A DNA stretch of 25,780 nt from a virus: positions 1 to 25,780 of the IMG/VR virus record IMGVR_UViG_3300031884_000120. One strand, written 5' to 3'. How positions within the stretch are numbered: the first letter of the stretch is position 1; every line of letters begins with the position of its first letter. The position numbers were made by a program, and so were the translations under genes. The notes under the pieces are model-generated. The model had not been told where the DNA came from, ran no database searches, and worked only from the letters and a program-made list of their open reading frames with translations. Of the stretch, positions 1 to 6,890 are shown in pieces.

Positions 1-38
1 TCATAAACATAACCGTAATAATCTTTTTTGTATTTCAT
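1..38 (-). CDS. Start of an unidentified minus-strand gene (partial)
   Basis: Only the first 12 codons lie in the window (M-K-Y-K-K-D-Y-Y-G-Y-V-Y), then the frame runs off the left edge. A good Shine-Dalgarno, AGGAG on the minus strand (plus 49-53), lies 10 bases before the ATG. A late-type promoter box (plus 60-67) lies 21 bases before it. The frame follows the gp55-like gene on the same strand with a 61-base gap. The Lys/Tyr-rich N-terminus gives no clue to function. That this is a real gene start is inferred from the ATG, the ribosome-binding site and the promoter box together. Confidence 0.6.
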   Translation of the reverse strand, partial: MKYKKDYYGYVY

Positions 39-39
39 T

Positions 40-84
40 TCTGCCAATCTCCTATAAAGTATTTATTACTAGGCGACTGGCAGA
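40..84 (-). repeat. 7-bp inverted repeat flanking the late box and ribosome-binding site
   Basis: The arms are TCTGCCA (40-46) and TGGCAGA (78-84), perfectly complementary, with a 31-base interval between them. The interval holds the late-type box and the AGGAG site of the left-edge gene. In a transcript reading through from the gp55-like gene, the stem would sit directly before the start codon. A transcript starting at the late box would lack one arm. Folding was not computed. Confidence 0.4.
60..67 (-). promoter_or_regulatory. T4-type late promoter box (7 of 8) before the left-edge gene
   Basis: The minus strand reads AATAAATACT, one mismatch from the T4 late box TATAAATA and sharing ATAAATAC with the boxes at 1018 and 6863. 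A start about six bases downstream would give a leader of about 16 bases that begins just ahead of the AGGAG ribosome-binding site. The assignment rests on sequence match and position only. Confidence 0.5.
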
Positions 85-99
85 TATAATATCTTTTAA

Positions 100-981
100 C
101 TATTCTTCGTAATGGCCGCCACCAGCTCCCCATTCGCCTTGACGTGTATAGCTGGGATTATAGTTGTTCATTTCTAAAATATCATCACGGATATTTTGGT
201 TGCGTTTCTCAATGTTTAATACACGGGTAAAGCTATTAGTGATAGCTGCTGTGTAATAAGCAAATGGATTTTGGCTTTTGGCTTCGTCGAACTGTAGGCC
301 AATTTGGCTTAACTGTAGTAATGCTTGGCTACGCATTTCATCGTTGTAGGTATAACCACGCCAGTTTGACCTAGTAGCATAGCGTTCACATAGTTTGATA
401 AACATGTGTGCTAGTTTTGGTGTCATAGTGCCGTGATCTTTGCTGAACTTGCCTTTTTCTAAACCACCTTTCCAATGGCTTTTACCAACGCATACGGGAT
501 TTCCTTCTTCATCGACTTTATAGTGTTGGAAAGGAGGAAAGTTTACTTTAACATATTTTGCTGGGCCTTTGATCTGCATAGCAGGATCATCATATTCTGT
601 TTCGAAAAGGTCGTCTTCTTCTGCTTCTTCTTGTGCCTTGAGGTCTGCTTTTTTCTGTTTTACTTCATCAATAGGTATATGTTCCCATGTCATCACACGG
701 AAAACTACATCTGTTTGTGGGATATCTTTTGTAGGAGTTAGGTATTCGTCGAGTTTTTTCTTGATGCCATTTAATAAATCTTGTTCTTGTGCTTCTTTAG
801 CTAGTCTTTCTGCACGAGTTTTACGTGCTTCTTGGATAGCTTTTTTAGTAATTTTGTCTACGTTGGTTACGATTACATCATAGCTTTTAACGCTATCGTC
901 TACAAAACTACAGTAGGTTAACTTGCTTTTGTGTATCTCTTTCAATATGTCTTTATTGTTAAGATAATTTACTTTTCTCAT
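100..981 (-). CDS. 55: gp55-like sigma factor for late transcription
   Basis: Predicted phage sigma factor that directs host RNA polymerase to late promoters (TATAAATA-type -10 boxes, no -35). The C-terminal third carries the gp55 pattern: R-S-N-W-R-G-Y-T near 204-211, an EM helix at 215-216, then F-D-x-x-K-S-x-N-P-F-A-Y near 231-241 and a basic stretch near 255-262. From memory, T4 gp55 has the equivalents F-S-G-Y-T and K-N-P-H-A-Y-I-T. The N-terminus (N-Y-L-N-N-K-D-I-L, 5-13) resembles the T4 gp55 start, Y-V-N-N-K-E-L-L. At 293 residues it is much longer than T4 gp55 (185), and the extra length, about residues 25-195, lies between these two conserved parts. It includes a charged helix-like segment (45-80) and an acidic stretch (118-132). 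The C-terminus is Gly/Trp/His-rich and lacks the hydrophobic clamp-binding tail of T4 gp55. The ATG has an AGGA site 8 bases upstream (plus 990-993). It is divergent from the late baseplate operon it probably activates. Confidence 0.85.
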   Translation of the reverse strand: MRKVNYLNNKDILKEIHKSKLTYCSFVDDSVKSYDVIVTNVDKITKKAIQEARKTRAERLAKEAQEQDLLNGIKKKLDEYLTPTKDIPQTDVVFRVMTWEHIPIDEVKQKKADLKAQEEAEEDDLFETEYDDPAMQIKGPAKYVKVNFPPFQHYKVDEEGNPVCVGKSHWKGGLEKGKFSKDHGTMTPKLAHMFIKLCERYATRSNWRGYTYNDEMRSQALLQLSQIGLQFDEAKSQNPFAYYTAAITNSFTRVLNIEKRNQNIRDDILEMNNYNPSYTRQGEWGAGGGHYEE

Positions 982-1006
982 TTAGAGGTTCCTTTTAACT
1001 ACTACT

Positions 1007-1036
1007 ATTATATAGCCTATAAATACACAATAGCAA
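1007..1036 (-). promoter_or_regulatory. Host sigma70-like promoter for the gp55-like gene
   Basis: On the minus strand there is an exact TATAAT at plus 1007-1012. Eighteen bases upstream is TTGCTA (plus 1031-1036), which matches TTGACA at four of six positions. The -10 lies 25 bases before the ATG at 981. A host-type promoter fits a gene that must be expressed before late promoters work. The -35 is weak, so the call rests mainly on the -10 and its position. Confidence 0.5.
1018..1025 (+). promoter_or_regulatory. T4-type late promoter box, exact TATAAATA
   Basis: An exact match to the T4 late -10 consensus, in the context CTATAAATACA. It lies 28 bases before the ATG of the first plus-strand gene, with an AAGAGG ribosome-binding site (1035-1040) between them. 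As in T4, no -35 is required. The gp55-like sigma factor encoded just to the left is the expected reader. It is the only clear promoter found before the long plus-strand operon. Confidence 0.75.
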
Positions 1037-1053
1037 GAGGCTTTTGAAAAAAT

Positions 1054-2250
1054 ATGTCAAATACACAAGTAGACACCACAGCAGGCGGTTTTATATCAGT
1101 CCCTGACTCAGCAGCAGCCAGCACACCTGTCAGCGCACCTTACACTGTGACTGAAACAGCAGTGCCGCAAGTAGGCGCTATTGGTGGCGGTTACGACCCT
1201 AACAACCCTAATTATGGTAATCCAAATAGCCCAGTTAACAGTGATGTTTCTGTAACAGAAGGTTATACTAATGCACCTAATTTTAGCCCAGACTCTAATG
1301 GCTATGATCCTAATACTGTAGAAACCACAGGCGGCGGCTATGATGCTACACAAGCAGGCCTAGCTGATCCCAGTAATGCTAGATTAGGAGCCAGCGGACT
1401 TAATTTTGGTGGCGGCATAGGTGCACCAGCAGTCGCACCTAGCATAGCCTTCCAGTCAGTATCAGGTGCCACCGGTGCAGCAACTTCTAGTTCAAACGAT
1501 TGGCGAGTGCGTGTTAGTCTAGCTGATGGTGCCCAGATATTTTATAAAGATCCTACAGGTAGTAACAGCTTGATGGCACCGCTGATACAGACTAACGGAG
1601 TGATATTTCCCTATACTCCAAGTATATCGATACAGCATGCCGCACACTATTCACCGATAACACCTACACACAGTAACTATCCGATACCTTTTTATCAAAA
1701 CAGTGAAGTCAGTGATATCAGCATCAGTGGAGATTTCACAGTGCAAAGTATTGACGAAGGTCAATATCTGATGGCAGTCATATACTTCTTCCGTTCAGCA
1801 ACCAAAATGTTCTTTGGTCAAGGAACCAATGTAGGTAATCCGCCACCGATGGTATTTTTAGATGGGTATGGTGATCATTACTTTCCACATGTACCTTGTG
1901 TAATCACTGCATTTCAGCACACACTAGCTGATGATGTTGACTATATAGAAGTGCCTATTTCCAGCACTACCTTACAAAATGTCAATGTCAACTACAACGA
2001 TCTCAACATCAATAACAGTTTGACTACACCAAATGCACAGCAATTTGGTCCGCAACCACAATTTCCTGGATCACCAACGCAGTTCCAGACTATAGCAACT
2101 ACCACTCGATTACCAACCAAGAGTCAGATTTCTATCACATTGAAACCAGTATACAGCAGATTAGGTTTACATGAAAGATTTGATTTAAATCAATTTGCCG
2201 CAGGTGCGTTGTTACAAGATAGAAATAAAGGATATGGAGGATTCCTATAA
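1054..2250 (+). CDS. Tail tube cap/initiator-like baseplate protein (gp54/gp48 type)
   Basis: Probably the adaptor on the central hub from which the tail tube grows. About residues 1-145 are low-complexity and rich in Gly, Ala, Pro, Asn and Ser, with three related GYD units (near 46, 83 and 95). The conserved part starts near N-D-W-R-V-R-V-S-L-A (148-157) and includes G-V-I-F-P-Y-T-P (182-189), H-S-N-Y-P (206-210), the F-F-R-S-A-T-K-M-F segment (245-253) and P-P-P-M-V-F-L-D-G-Y-G (263-273). This pattern is the one I associate with gp48/gp54 homologues of marine T4-like phages, whose fold is tail-tube-like. T4 gp54 and gp48 are 320 and 364 residues. Only one such gene is present here, so which of the two it replaces is unresolved. 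The ribosome-binding site is AAGAGG with a long 13-base spacer. The stop overlaps the next start (TAATG). Confidence 0.7.
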   Translation: MSNTQVDTTAGGFISVPDSAAASTPVSAPYTVTETAVPQVGAIGGGYDPNNPNYGNPNSPVNSDVSVTEGYTNAPNFSPDSNGYDPNTVETTGGGYDATQAGLADPSNARLGASGLNFGGGIGAPAVAPSIAFQSVSGATGAATSSSNDWRVRVSLADGAQIFYKDPTGSNSLMAPLIQTNGVIFPYTPSISIQHAAHYSPITPTHSNYPIPFYQNSEVSDISISGDFTVQSIDEGQYLMAVIYFFRSATKMFFGQGTNVGNPPPMVFLDGYGDHYFPHVPCVITAFQHTLADDVDYIEVPISSTTLQNVNVNYNDLNINNSLTTPNAQQFGPQPQFPGSPTQFQTIATTTRLPTKSQISITLKPVYSRLGLHERFDLNQFAAGALLQDRNKGYGGFL

Positions 2251-2558
2251 TGGTCCAAGCAGTAACATATAATAAAAATAGTCCTTATGCCAACACACAG
2301 GTCTATTCATTTTTCTTAGATGTGGCTAATATACCCACTATCCCGATGAATGCCAGTGACACTCAATATCAAATTGATGCGATCTATGCTAATAGACCCG
2401 ATCTATTAGCCTATGATCTATATGGCGATGCTGGCCTATGGTGGGTGTTCAGTGTCCGTAATCCAAATACTATTCAAGATCCTGTTTTCGATTTCTTACC
2501 TGGTGCAGTAATTTATATTCCACAAAAAGCTACGATAACAGCCGCATTGGGGATATAA
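2250..2558 (+). CDS. 53: Baseplate wedge subunit gp53-like
   Basis: Small wedge protein of 102 residues with the gp53/LysM-like signature: R-P-D-L-L-A-Y-D-L-Y-G (49-59), L-W-W-V-F (63-67), V-R-N-P-N (69-73), and a closing L-P-G-A-V-I-Y-I-P (83-91) that resembles the end of a LysM-type domain. T4 gp53 is about twice as long, but short versions are usual in marine T4-like phages. Its start overlaps the upstream stop by one base, which suggests translational coupling, and TGGAGG (2235-2240) gives a 9-base spacing. In T4, gp53 joins neighbouring wedges around the hub, and the surrounding baseplate genes fit that role. Confidence 0.8.
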   Translation: MVQAVTYNKNSPYANTQVYSFFLDVANIPTIPMNASDTQYQIDAIYANRPDLLAYDLYGDAGLWWVFSVRNPNTIQDPVFDFLPGAVIYIPQKATITAALGI

Positions 2559-2561
2559 TCC

Positions 2562-5237
2562 GTGCAGACTTTATTTGGGGATTTATCACAGGCACAGATT
2601 ACCTATCTAGAAGGACAGGCCAATCTAGTCAATGTCGGTAATGCTTCTAATCCATCAGGTTTAAATATTACTAATCTGTTGAACAAACGACTAAGCGATT
2701 TTCCAGCTAGCCAACAACCACAAATTCAAACACAGATCAATGCAGTTAACGCACAGCTAGCAACACCGCAAGCACAACAACAAATCGCCTTGATCCAACA
2801 ACAGAACAATTCTTTACAAACACAAACACAGATAACCAGTACTGGTCCGACATCTGCTGATCAGGTAAACAATTCTACTCCTGGAGGAGCTACAAGTACT
2901 CCTACTACTGTTGCTGAAAATACTAATATCAGTCCTGGAGTGAATCCCAATCCTAATCCAGATCCGATCGGCTCGTCTGTAGAACCACCACCAGAACCAA
3001 ATCCTAATCCGGGCAGTAGTCGTGCTGATGTAGTCAATTCATTGAATGGAATAAACGCTAACCCAGATGTCATTGATCTAGCCGCACCAATGACCAATGT
3101 GTTGTTAGAATATCCCAGCTATACCTATGGCCTGAGTCTAGCACTACTCAGTGCCGCAGAATATAATAATCTGGTCGCAGGTGGCCAATATATTCCCAAT
3201 AGAGTATTAATAGCATCAGCGGGTAGATATAACAACACACCAGGACCAAATCAATTTATACGCAGTCCTTACTTCAGCGAAGATTTTTACTTTGAAGATT
3301 TTTCGATGACTACTGTCATTGGTACTAACGCTACAACACGCAACACTAATGCCATTGAATTGAATTTCACTATCATCGAACCTTATGGTATGACATTGAT
3401 CAATAGACTTTTAGATCAAGCTAATGATCCAGCGGTCAATGCCAGCAACTATCTCGACATGGTCTATTTGATACAGATCGATTTCTTTGCCACTGATGAA
3501 ACAGGTACTATCCAAGGCATCATTCCTGGATTAACCAAAATCATACCTATTAAACTTACGCAAATGGGCATCACTGCCAGTGTGTCAGGTGCTACTTATC
3601 AGATATCTGCTGTGCCATATAATCATGCGGCCTTTGATCAATCAGCAGTCAGCACACCTGCAAATTTTGAAATAGCATCAGGATCAGTCAGTGAATTTTT
3701 CCAATCAGGTAACGGTAGTAATAAGAGTTTTGCTGATGCACTAAATGGGTGGAACACGAATCTGGCTAATAATAATAAAATAGGTGTGCCTGATACATAT
3801 AATTTTGATTTACATCCTAGTATTGCACAATCATCTTTTACCACAGGTGGTGCATTAAGTCCACGTGATACCAGCATGGTCAATCCCAATAATACTACAT
3901 CAATACGTCAGAGCAACCTTGGTCAACCCAGTAAAGATTTTAATACTACATCAAGAACTATGAGCATCAATGCTGGTACTAGTATCGATAAAGTCATTGA
4001 CTATGTAGTACGTAATAGCGATTATATACAAAATCAAATGGCCATCCCCGATGGTGTAGATCCTCAGACCTATCTACAACAAAAAGCACAGAATGCCAAT
4101 CAACCTTTAAATTGGTACAAGATAGTGCCAACAGTTACAGTAGGACAATTTGACCCTATACGCAATATCAATGCTAAAAATTATACCTACAGCGTACAAC
4201 CTTATACGATTTATAATGTTAAAAGTGATGTAGCACCACAAGGTAAAGCCACTAACTTTGTCAAAGACTACAATTACATCTATACTGGTAAGAATGATGA
4301 TGTGATCACTTTTGATCTTAACTTTAACACATTGTACTATACAGCGCAGACAGCTTATAGATCAGCAGTTAGTAAATTATACAAGAGCCCAGACACAGCC
4401 ACACAAGGTAATCCCATACAAAATGCTGGAGCATATCAAGGAACAGGCCAAGCACCAAATTCAGTCATGCCCATGCAGGTCAAGCCACAGGTATATAATG
4501 CCAAAGCACGAGCTACAGGCGGGTCGATCAGTCCAAAAAGTGTCGCTGTTGCAGACCTAGAAGACAGCCTGATGACCTTGTCAGCTGCTGACATGTTAAA
4601 TGTACAGTTGACTATAGTGGGCGATCCACAGTTTATCAAACAAGATGATTGTTTTTACAGTCCGTTGTTAGCTGCCAGCAATACTGATGGTCGTCAAGGT
4701 ACGATCACAGCATCAGATCCTAGACTGACCCCTAATGGTAGTATTAGGACAGATTATACGGAAATCTATGTACGTCTAACTTTCAGGACCCCAGTTGACA
4801 TGGATGAAAATACTGGCCTATTGAAATTCAACAGCAACTATCAAACCAGTATTTTTTCAGGCTTGTATAAAGTATTGCAAGTGACTAGTGAGTTTAAAAA
4901 TGGCCAATTTACCCAACAGTTGAATCTCATACGTTTACCATTCCAAAACAAATATGATTACATGACACAACCACAGTCTAGCACTGGTCAACGTAACAGT
5001 GATCCTACTGCACAGACTACTGCTACATTAAGTAAAAACTTACCAGCACAGAATATTGGGTCGATACCATCAATGCCAACAGTAGAAGATTCAGGACAAC
5101 GACAAGCACAGAATCTATTACAGCCTCCGCCTATCGTAACTCAACAACAGCAGGCCTTGATAGACGTAAATAGTACAGCACCAACGCAGCCCATCAATGC
5201 ATCAAATGCACCAGTGGCAGTGATACCAGGACAATAA
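2562..5237 (+). CDS. Putative baseplate hub protein in the gp27 position (891 aa)
   Basis: Starts with GTG three bases after the gp53 stop, and GGGGA (2549-2553) supports this start. Residues about 50-92 are Gln-rich and coil-like, and 105-153 are Pro/Asn-rich. A first folded domain (about 175-375) contains an S-P-Y-F-S-E-D-F-Y-F-E-D-F motif and an E-L-N-F-T-I-I-E-P-Y-G-M-T segment. A low-complexity linker follows. A second folded region (about 510-800) ends with a conserved F-S-G-L-Y-K-V-L-Q-V-T-S segment near 765. The last 90 residues are Gln/Pro/Ala-rich. Two tube-like domains immediately before gp5 are what a gp27-type hub would show, and similar proteins occupy this place in marine T4-like phages. 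T4 gp27 has only 391 residues, and direct sequence similarity to it is not evident, so the identity is inferred from position and domain layout. Confidence 0.6.
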   Translation: MQTLFGDLSQAQITYLEGQANLVNVGNASNPSGLNITNLLNKRLSDFPASQQPQIQTQINAVNAQLATPQAQQQIALIQQQNNSLQTQTQITSTGPTSADQVNNSTPGGATSTPTTVAENTNISPGVNPNPNPDPIGSSVEPPPEPNPNPGSSRADVVNSLNGINANPDVIDLAAPMTNVLLEYPSYTYGLSLALLSAAEYNNLVAGGQYIPNRVLIASAGRYNNTPGPNQFIRSPYFSEDFYFEDFSMTTVIGTNATTRNTNAIELNFTIIEPYGMTLINRLLDQANDPAVNASNYLDMVYLIQIDFFATDETGTIQGIIPGLTKIIPIKLTQMGITASVSGATYQISAVPYNHAAFDQSAVSTPANFEIASGSVSEFFQSGNGSNKSFADALNGWNTNLANNNKIGVPDTYNFDLHPSIAQSSFTTGGALSPRDTSMVNPNNTTSIRQSNLGQPSKDFNTTSRTMSINAGTSIDKVIDYVVRNSDYIQNQMAIPDGVDPQTYLQQKAQNANQPLNWYKIVPTVTVGQFDPIRNINAKNYTYSVQPYTIYNVKSDVAPQGKATNFVKDYNYIYTGKNDDVITFDLNFNTLYYTAQTAYRSAVSKLYKSPDTATQGNPIQNAGAYQGTGQAPNSVMPMQVKPQVYNAKARATGGSISPKSVAVADLEDSLMTLSAADMLNVQLTIVGDPQFIKQDDCFYSPLLAASNTDGRQGTITASDPRLTPNGSIRTDYTEIYVRLTFRTPVDMDENTGLLKFNSNYQTSIFSGLYKVLQVTSEFKNGQFTQQLNLIRLPFQNKYDYMTQPQSSTGQRNSDPTAQTTATLSKNLPAQNIGSIPSMPTVEDSGQRQAQNLLQPPPIVTQQQQALIDVNSTAPTQPINASNAPVAVIPGQ

Positions 5238-5238
5238 T

Positions 5239-6453
5239 ATGGCGATAGACTTTCGAATCGGTACTAAGATACTTAAAAATTTACAAGCTGCACTAGCCCC
5301 AGCTACCAGCATCAATCCCTATCCTTATATAGGGGTTGTGCGTAACAATCTAGATCCTACACGCTGTGGTCGAGTACAGGTGTTTATTCCTGAACTAGGT
5401 GGCAACCCTGATGATCAAGCCAATTGGCGCACAGTGTCGTATGCTAGTCCGTTCATGGGCTATACCAGCACAGAAATCAACACTACAGATACGCCCGATA
5501 CTAAAAATGCTTGGGACCATGTAACACATACCTATGGCATGTGGATGGTACCACCTGATATTGGTGTAGAAGTTATCTGTATATTTGTGGCTGGAGACCC
5601 CATGCGAGGATATTGGCTGGCCTGTGTTAACGATAATCTCAGTCGTTATATGTTGCCCGGGCTCGCCGGCAGTAAAAATACTGATCTTACCTATGCATCA
5701 GCAAATGTGTTGGCATCATACACACAAGGTAATACAGCACCCGTTACAGAATTCAACGAAAATATTCCAGCTAACGAAACCAATCCTAATTTTTATAATC
5801 TAGCTAAACCTATACATGAAATACAATATGCTGTATTGAAACAACAGGGTTTAGATCGTGATACCACACGCGGTACTATTACTAGTAGTAGCCAACGTGA
5901 AACACCTAGTGCTGTATTTGGTATATCGACTCCAGGAAGACCGTTGAACGATCCTGCTGATGATCCTAATTATATAACCAATTTAAATGCAGGCACACTA
6001 ACAGAAGCATACTATCGCGTGAAAACACGCAAAGGTGGACATCAATTCGTCATGGACGATGGCAGTGTATTAGGTGTCGATCAATTGGTAAGATTACGCA
6101 CAGCCGGTGGACACCAGATCTTGATGCATGACACAGAAGAAACTATCTATATCAGCCATGCCAAGGGCAATAGCTGGGTAGAGTTAACCAAAGATGGCAG
6201 TATCAATATCTACAGCAAATCAGGATTCAATCTACGCAGTGAAGGCGATGTCAATATACACAGCGATAAAAATATCAATCTAAATGCAGGCGGTAATATC
6301 TATATGAATAAAACCGCTAGCAATAGCGCACCCGTGCATTCATTTAATGATGTGCGATTTAATGCTAATGTTGGCCTGTGGGCAGCTCAAGCTAATAGTA
6401 TCAGCAGCATAGTTACTGTAGCCCCTACACATGAGCCATATTTTAGAGGATAA
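5239..6453 (+). CDS. 5: Baseplate hub/spike protein gp5-like, without lysozyme domain
   Basis: Central spike protein. An OB-fold-like domain spans about 26-140: P-Y-I-G-V-V-R-N-N-L-D-P-T-R-C-G-R-V-Q-V (29-48), V-P-P-D-I-G-V-E-V (104-112) and G-D-P-M-R-G-Y-W (119-126), the pattern of gp5/VgrG-type proteins. Residues 260-360 form the base of a beta-helix spike, with repeats such as G-S-I-N-I-Y-S (320-326), G-D-V-N-I-H-S (336-342) and N-I-N-L-N-A-G-G-N-I (345-354). The intervening linker (140-255) has no lysozyme domain; T4 gp5 carries one between its OB fold and beta-helix. The ATG is one base after the previous stop, and its AGGA (5228-5231) lies inside the upstream gene. At 404 residues it is shorter than T4 gp5 (575), as expected if the enzyme is missing. 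Confidence 0.85.
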   Translation: MAIDFRIGTKILKNLQAALAPATSINPYPYIGVVRNNLDPTRCGRVQVFIPELGGNPDDQANWRTVSYASPFMGYTSTEINTTDTPDTKNAWDHVTHTYGMWMVPPDIGVEVICIFVAGDPMRGYWLACVNDNLSRYMLPGLAGSKNTDLTYASANVLASYTQGNTAPVTEFNENIPANETNPNFYNLAKPIHEIQYAVLKQQGLDRDTTRGTITSSSQRETPSAVFGISTPGRPLNDPADDPNYITNLNAGTLTEAYYRVKTRKGGHQFVMDDGSVLGVDQLVRLRTAGGHQILMHDTEETIYISHAKGNSWVELTKDGSINIYSKSGFNLRSEGDVNIHSDKNINLNAGGNIYMNKTASNSAPVHSFNDVRFNANVGLWAAQANSISSIVTVAPTHEPYFRG

Positions 6454-6461
6454 GTAATATT

Positions 6462-6839
6462 ATGGCTACCACATATAAAGGATTCTCAACTATTGGGCAA
6501 AATAAGAATTTTCGCCTGACAGATTTTGACCTGATAAAACGAGATATCTTAAACAATTTCAGCATTCGCAAGGGTGAGAAATTGATGAATCCAAAATTTG
6601 GCACCATAATCTACAATGTACTACACGAACCCTTTACAGAAGATCTAAAATCAGTGATCACCAACGATATTAAAAGCATAGCCAGCTATGATCCTCGTGT
6701 TAGCTATGACAATATAGTAGTCACTGAATACGATCAAGGCATACAGATCCTGCTACAACTGCGTTATTTGCCTACAAATCAAAGCAGTTTGCTCAGCATG
6801 CAGTTTGATAACAACAGCAAAACCATGTCATTAAAGTAA
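6462..6839 (+). CDS. 25: Baseplate wedge subunit gp25
   Basis: Compact wedge protein of the gp25/TssE family, which lies where the wedge meets the inner baseplate and sheath. Visible family marks are the I-R-K-G-E-K-L-M-N-P-K-F-G segment (35-47), E-P-F-T (56-59) and D-P-R-V (77-80), which corresponds to the conserved EPR motif with Asp for Glu. The length of 125 residues is normal (T4: 132). It begins 8 bases after the gp5 stop, and its purine-rich site (AGAGGA, 6445-6450) overlaps the end of gp5. gp25 next to gp6 fits because the two proteins contact each other in contractile baseplates. Confidence 0.9.
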   Translation: MATTYKGFSTIGQNKNFRLTDFDLIKRDILNNFSIRKGEKLMNPKFGTIIYNVLHEPFTEDLKSVITNDIKSIASYDPRVSYDNIVVTEYDQGIQILLQLRYLPTNQSSLLSMQFDNNSKTMSLK

Positions 6840-6853
6840 TTAACTACGCACTT

Positions 6854-6888
6854 TTTATTCCTGATAAATACTACATAATAGGAATAAA
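6854..6888 (+). repeat. 9-bp inverted repeat covering the gp6 ribosome-binding site
   Basis: The left arm TTTATTCCT (6854-6862) and right arm AGGAATAAA (6880-6888) are perfectly complementary, with one further G-U pair possible (6853 with 6889). The 17-base loop begins with the late-type box GATAAATA. The right arm contains the AGGA used to start gp6. In a readthrough message the stem would hide this site. A transcript starting inside the loop would not contain the left arm. It could in principle be a weak terminator, but no T-run follows. Confidence 0.6.
6863..6870 (+). promoter_or_regulatory. T4-type late promoter box (7 of 8) before gp6
   Basis: GATAAATA followed by CTAC, one mismatch from TATAAATA. 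It shares ATAAATAC with the boxes at 1018 and 60 (minus). It ends 20 bases before the gp6 ATG. A start about six bases downstream would give a leader of about 15 bases containing the AGGA site. It lies in the longest plus-strand gap between genes (51 bases), as expected for an internal operon promoter. Confidence 0.55.
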
Positions 6889-6890
6889 GC

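Noticed and set aside
475-883. Plus-strand open frames opposite the gp55-like gene
   Set aside because: They lie wholly antisense to a well-supported sigma factor gene, have Ser/Phe/Cys-rich compositions typical of reverse reading, and have no promoter or ribosome-binding site.
1087-1400. Possible diversity-generating or phase-variable repeat in the N-terminus of the tube-cap-like gene
   Set aside because: The GYD units are degenerate and differently spaced, there are no tandem identical short repeats, and no reverse transcriptase or template repeat is seen in the window.
5239-6453. Type VI secretion VgrG rather than phage gp5
   Set aside because: The OB fold and beta-helix are shared with VgrG, but the neighbours (gp53, gp25, gp6, fibres) and the late promoter are phage-type, and no other type VI secretion genes are present.
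6840-6890. Intrinsic terminator between gp25 and gp6
   Set aside because: The inverted repeat is AT-rich, has a 17-base loop and no T-run after its right arm. Its overlap with the ribosome-binding site fits translational control better.
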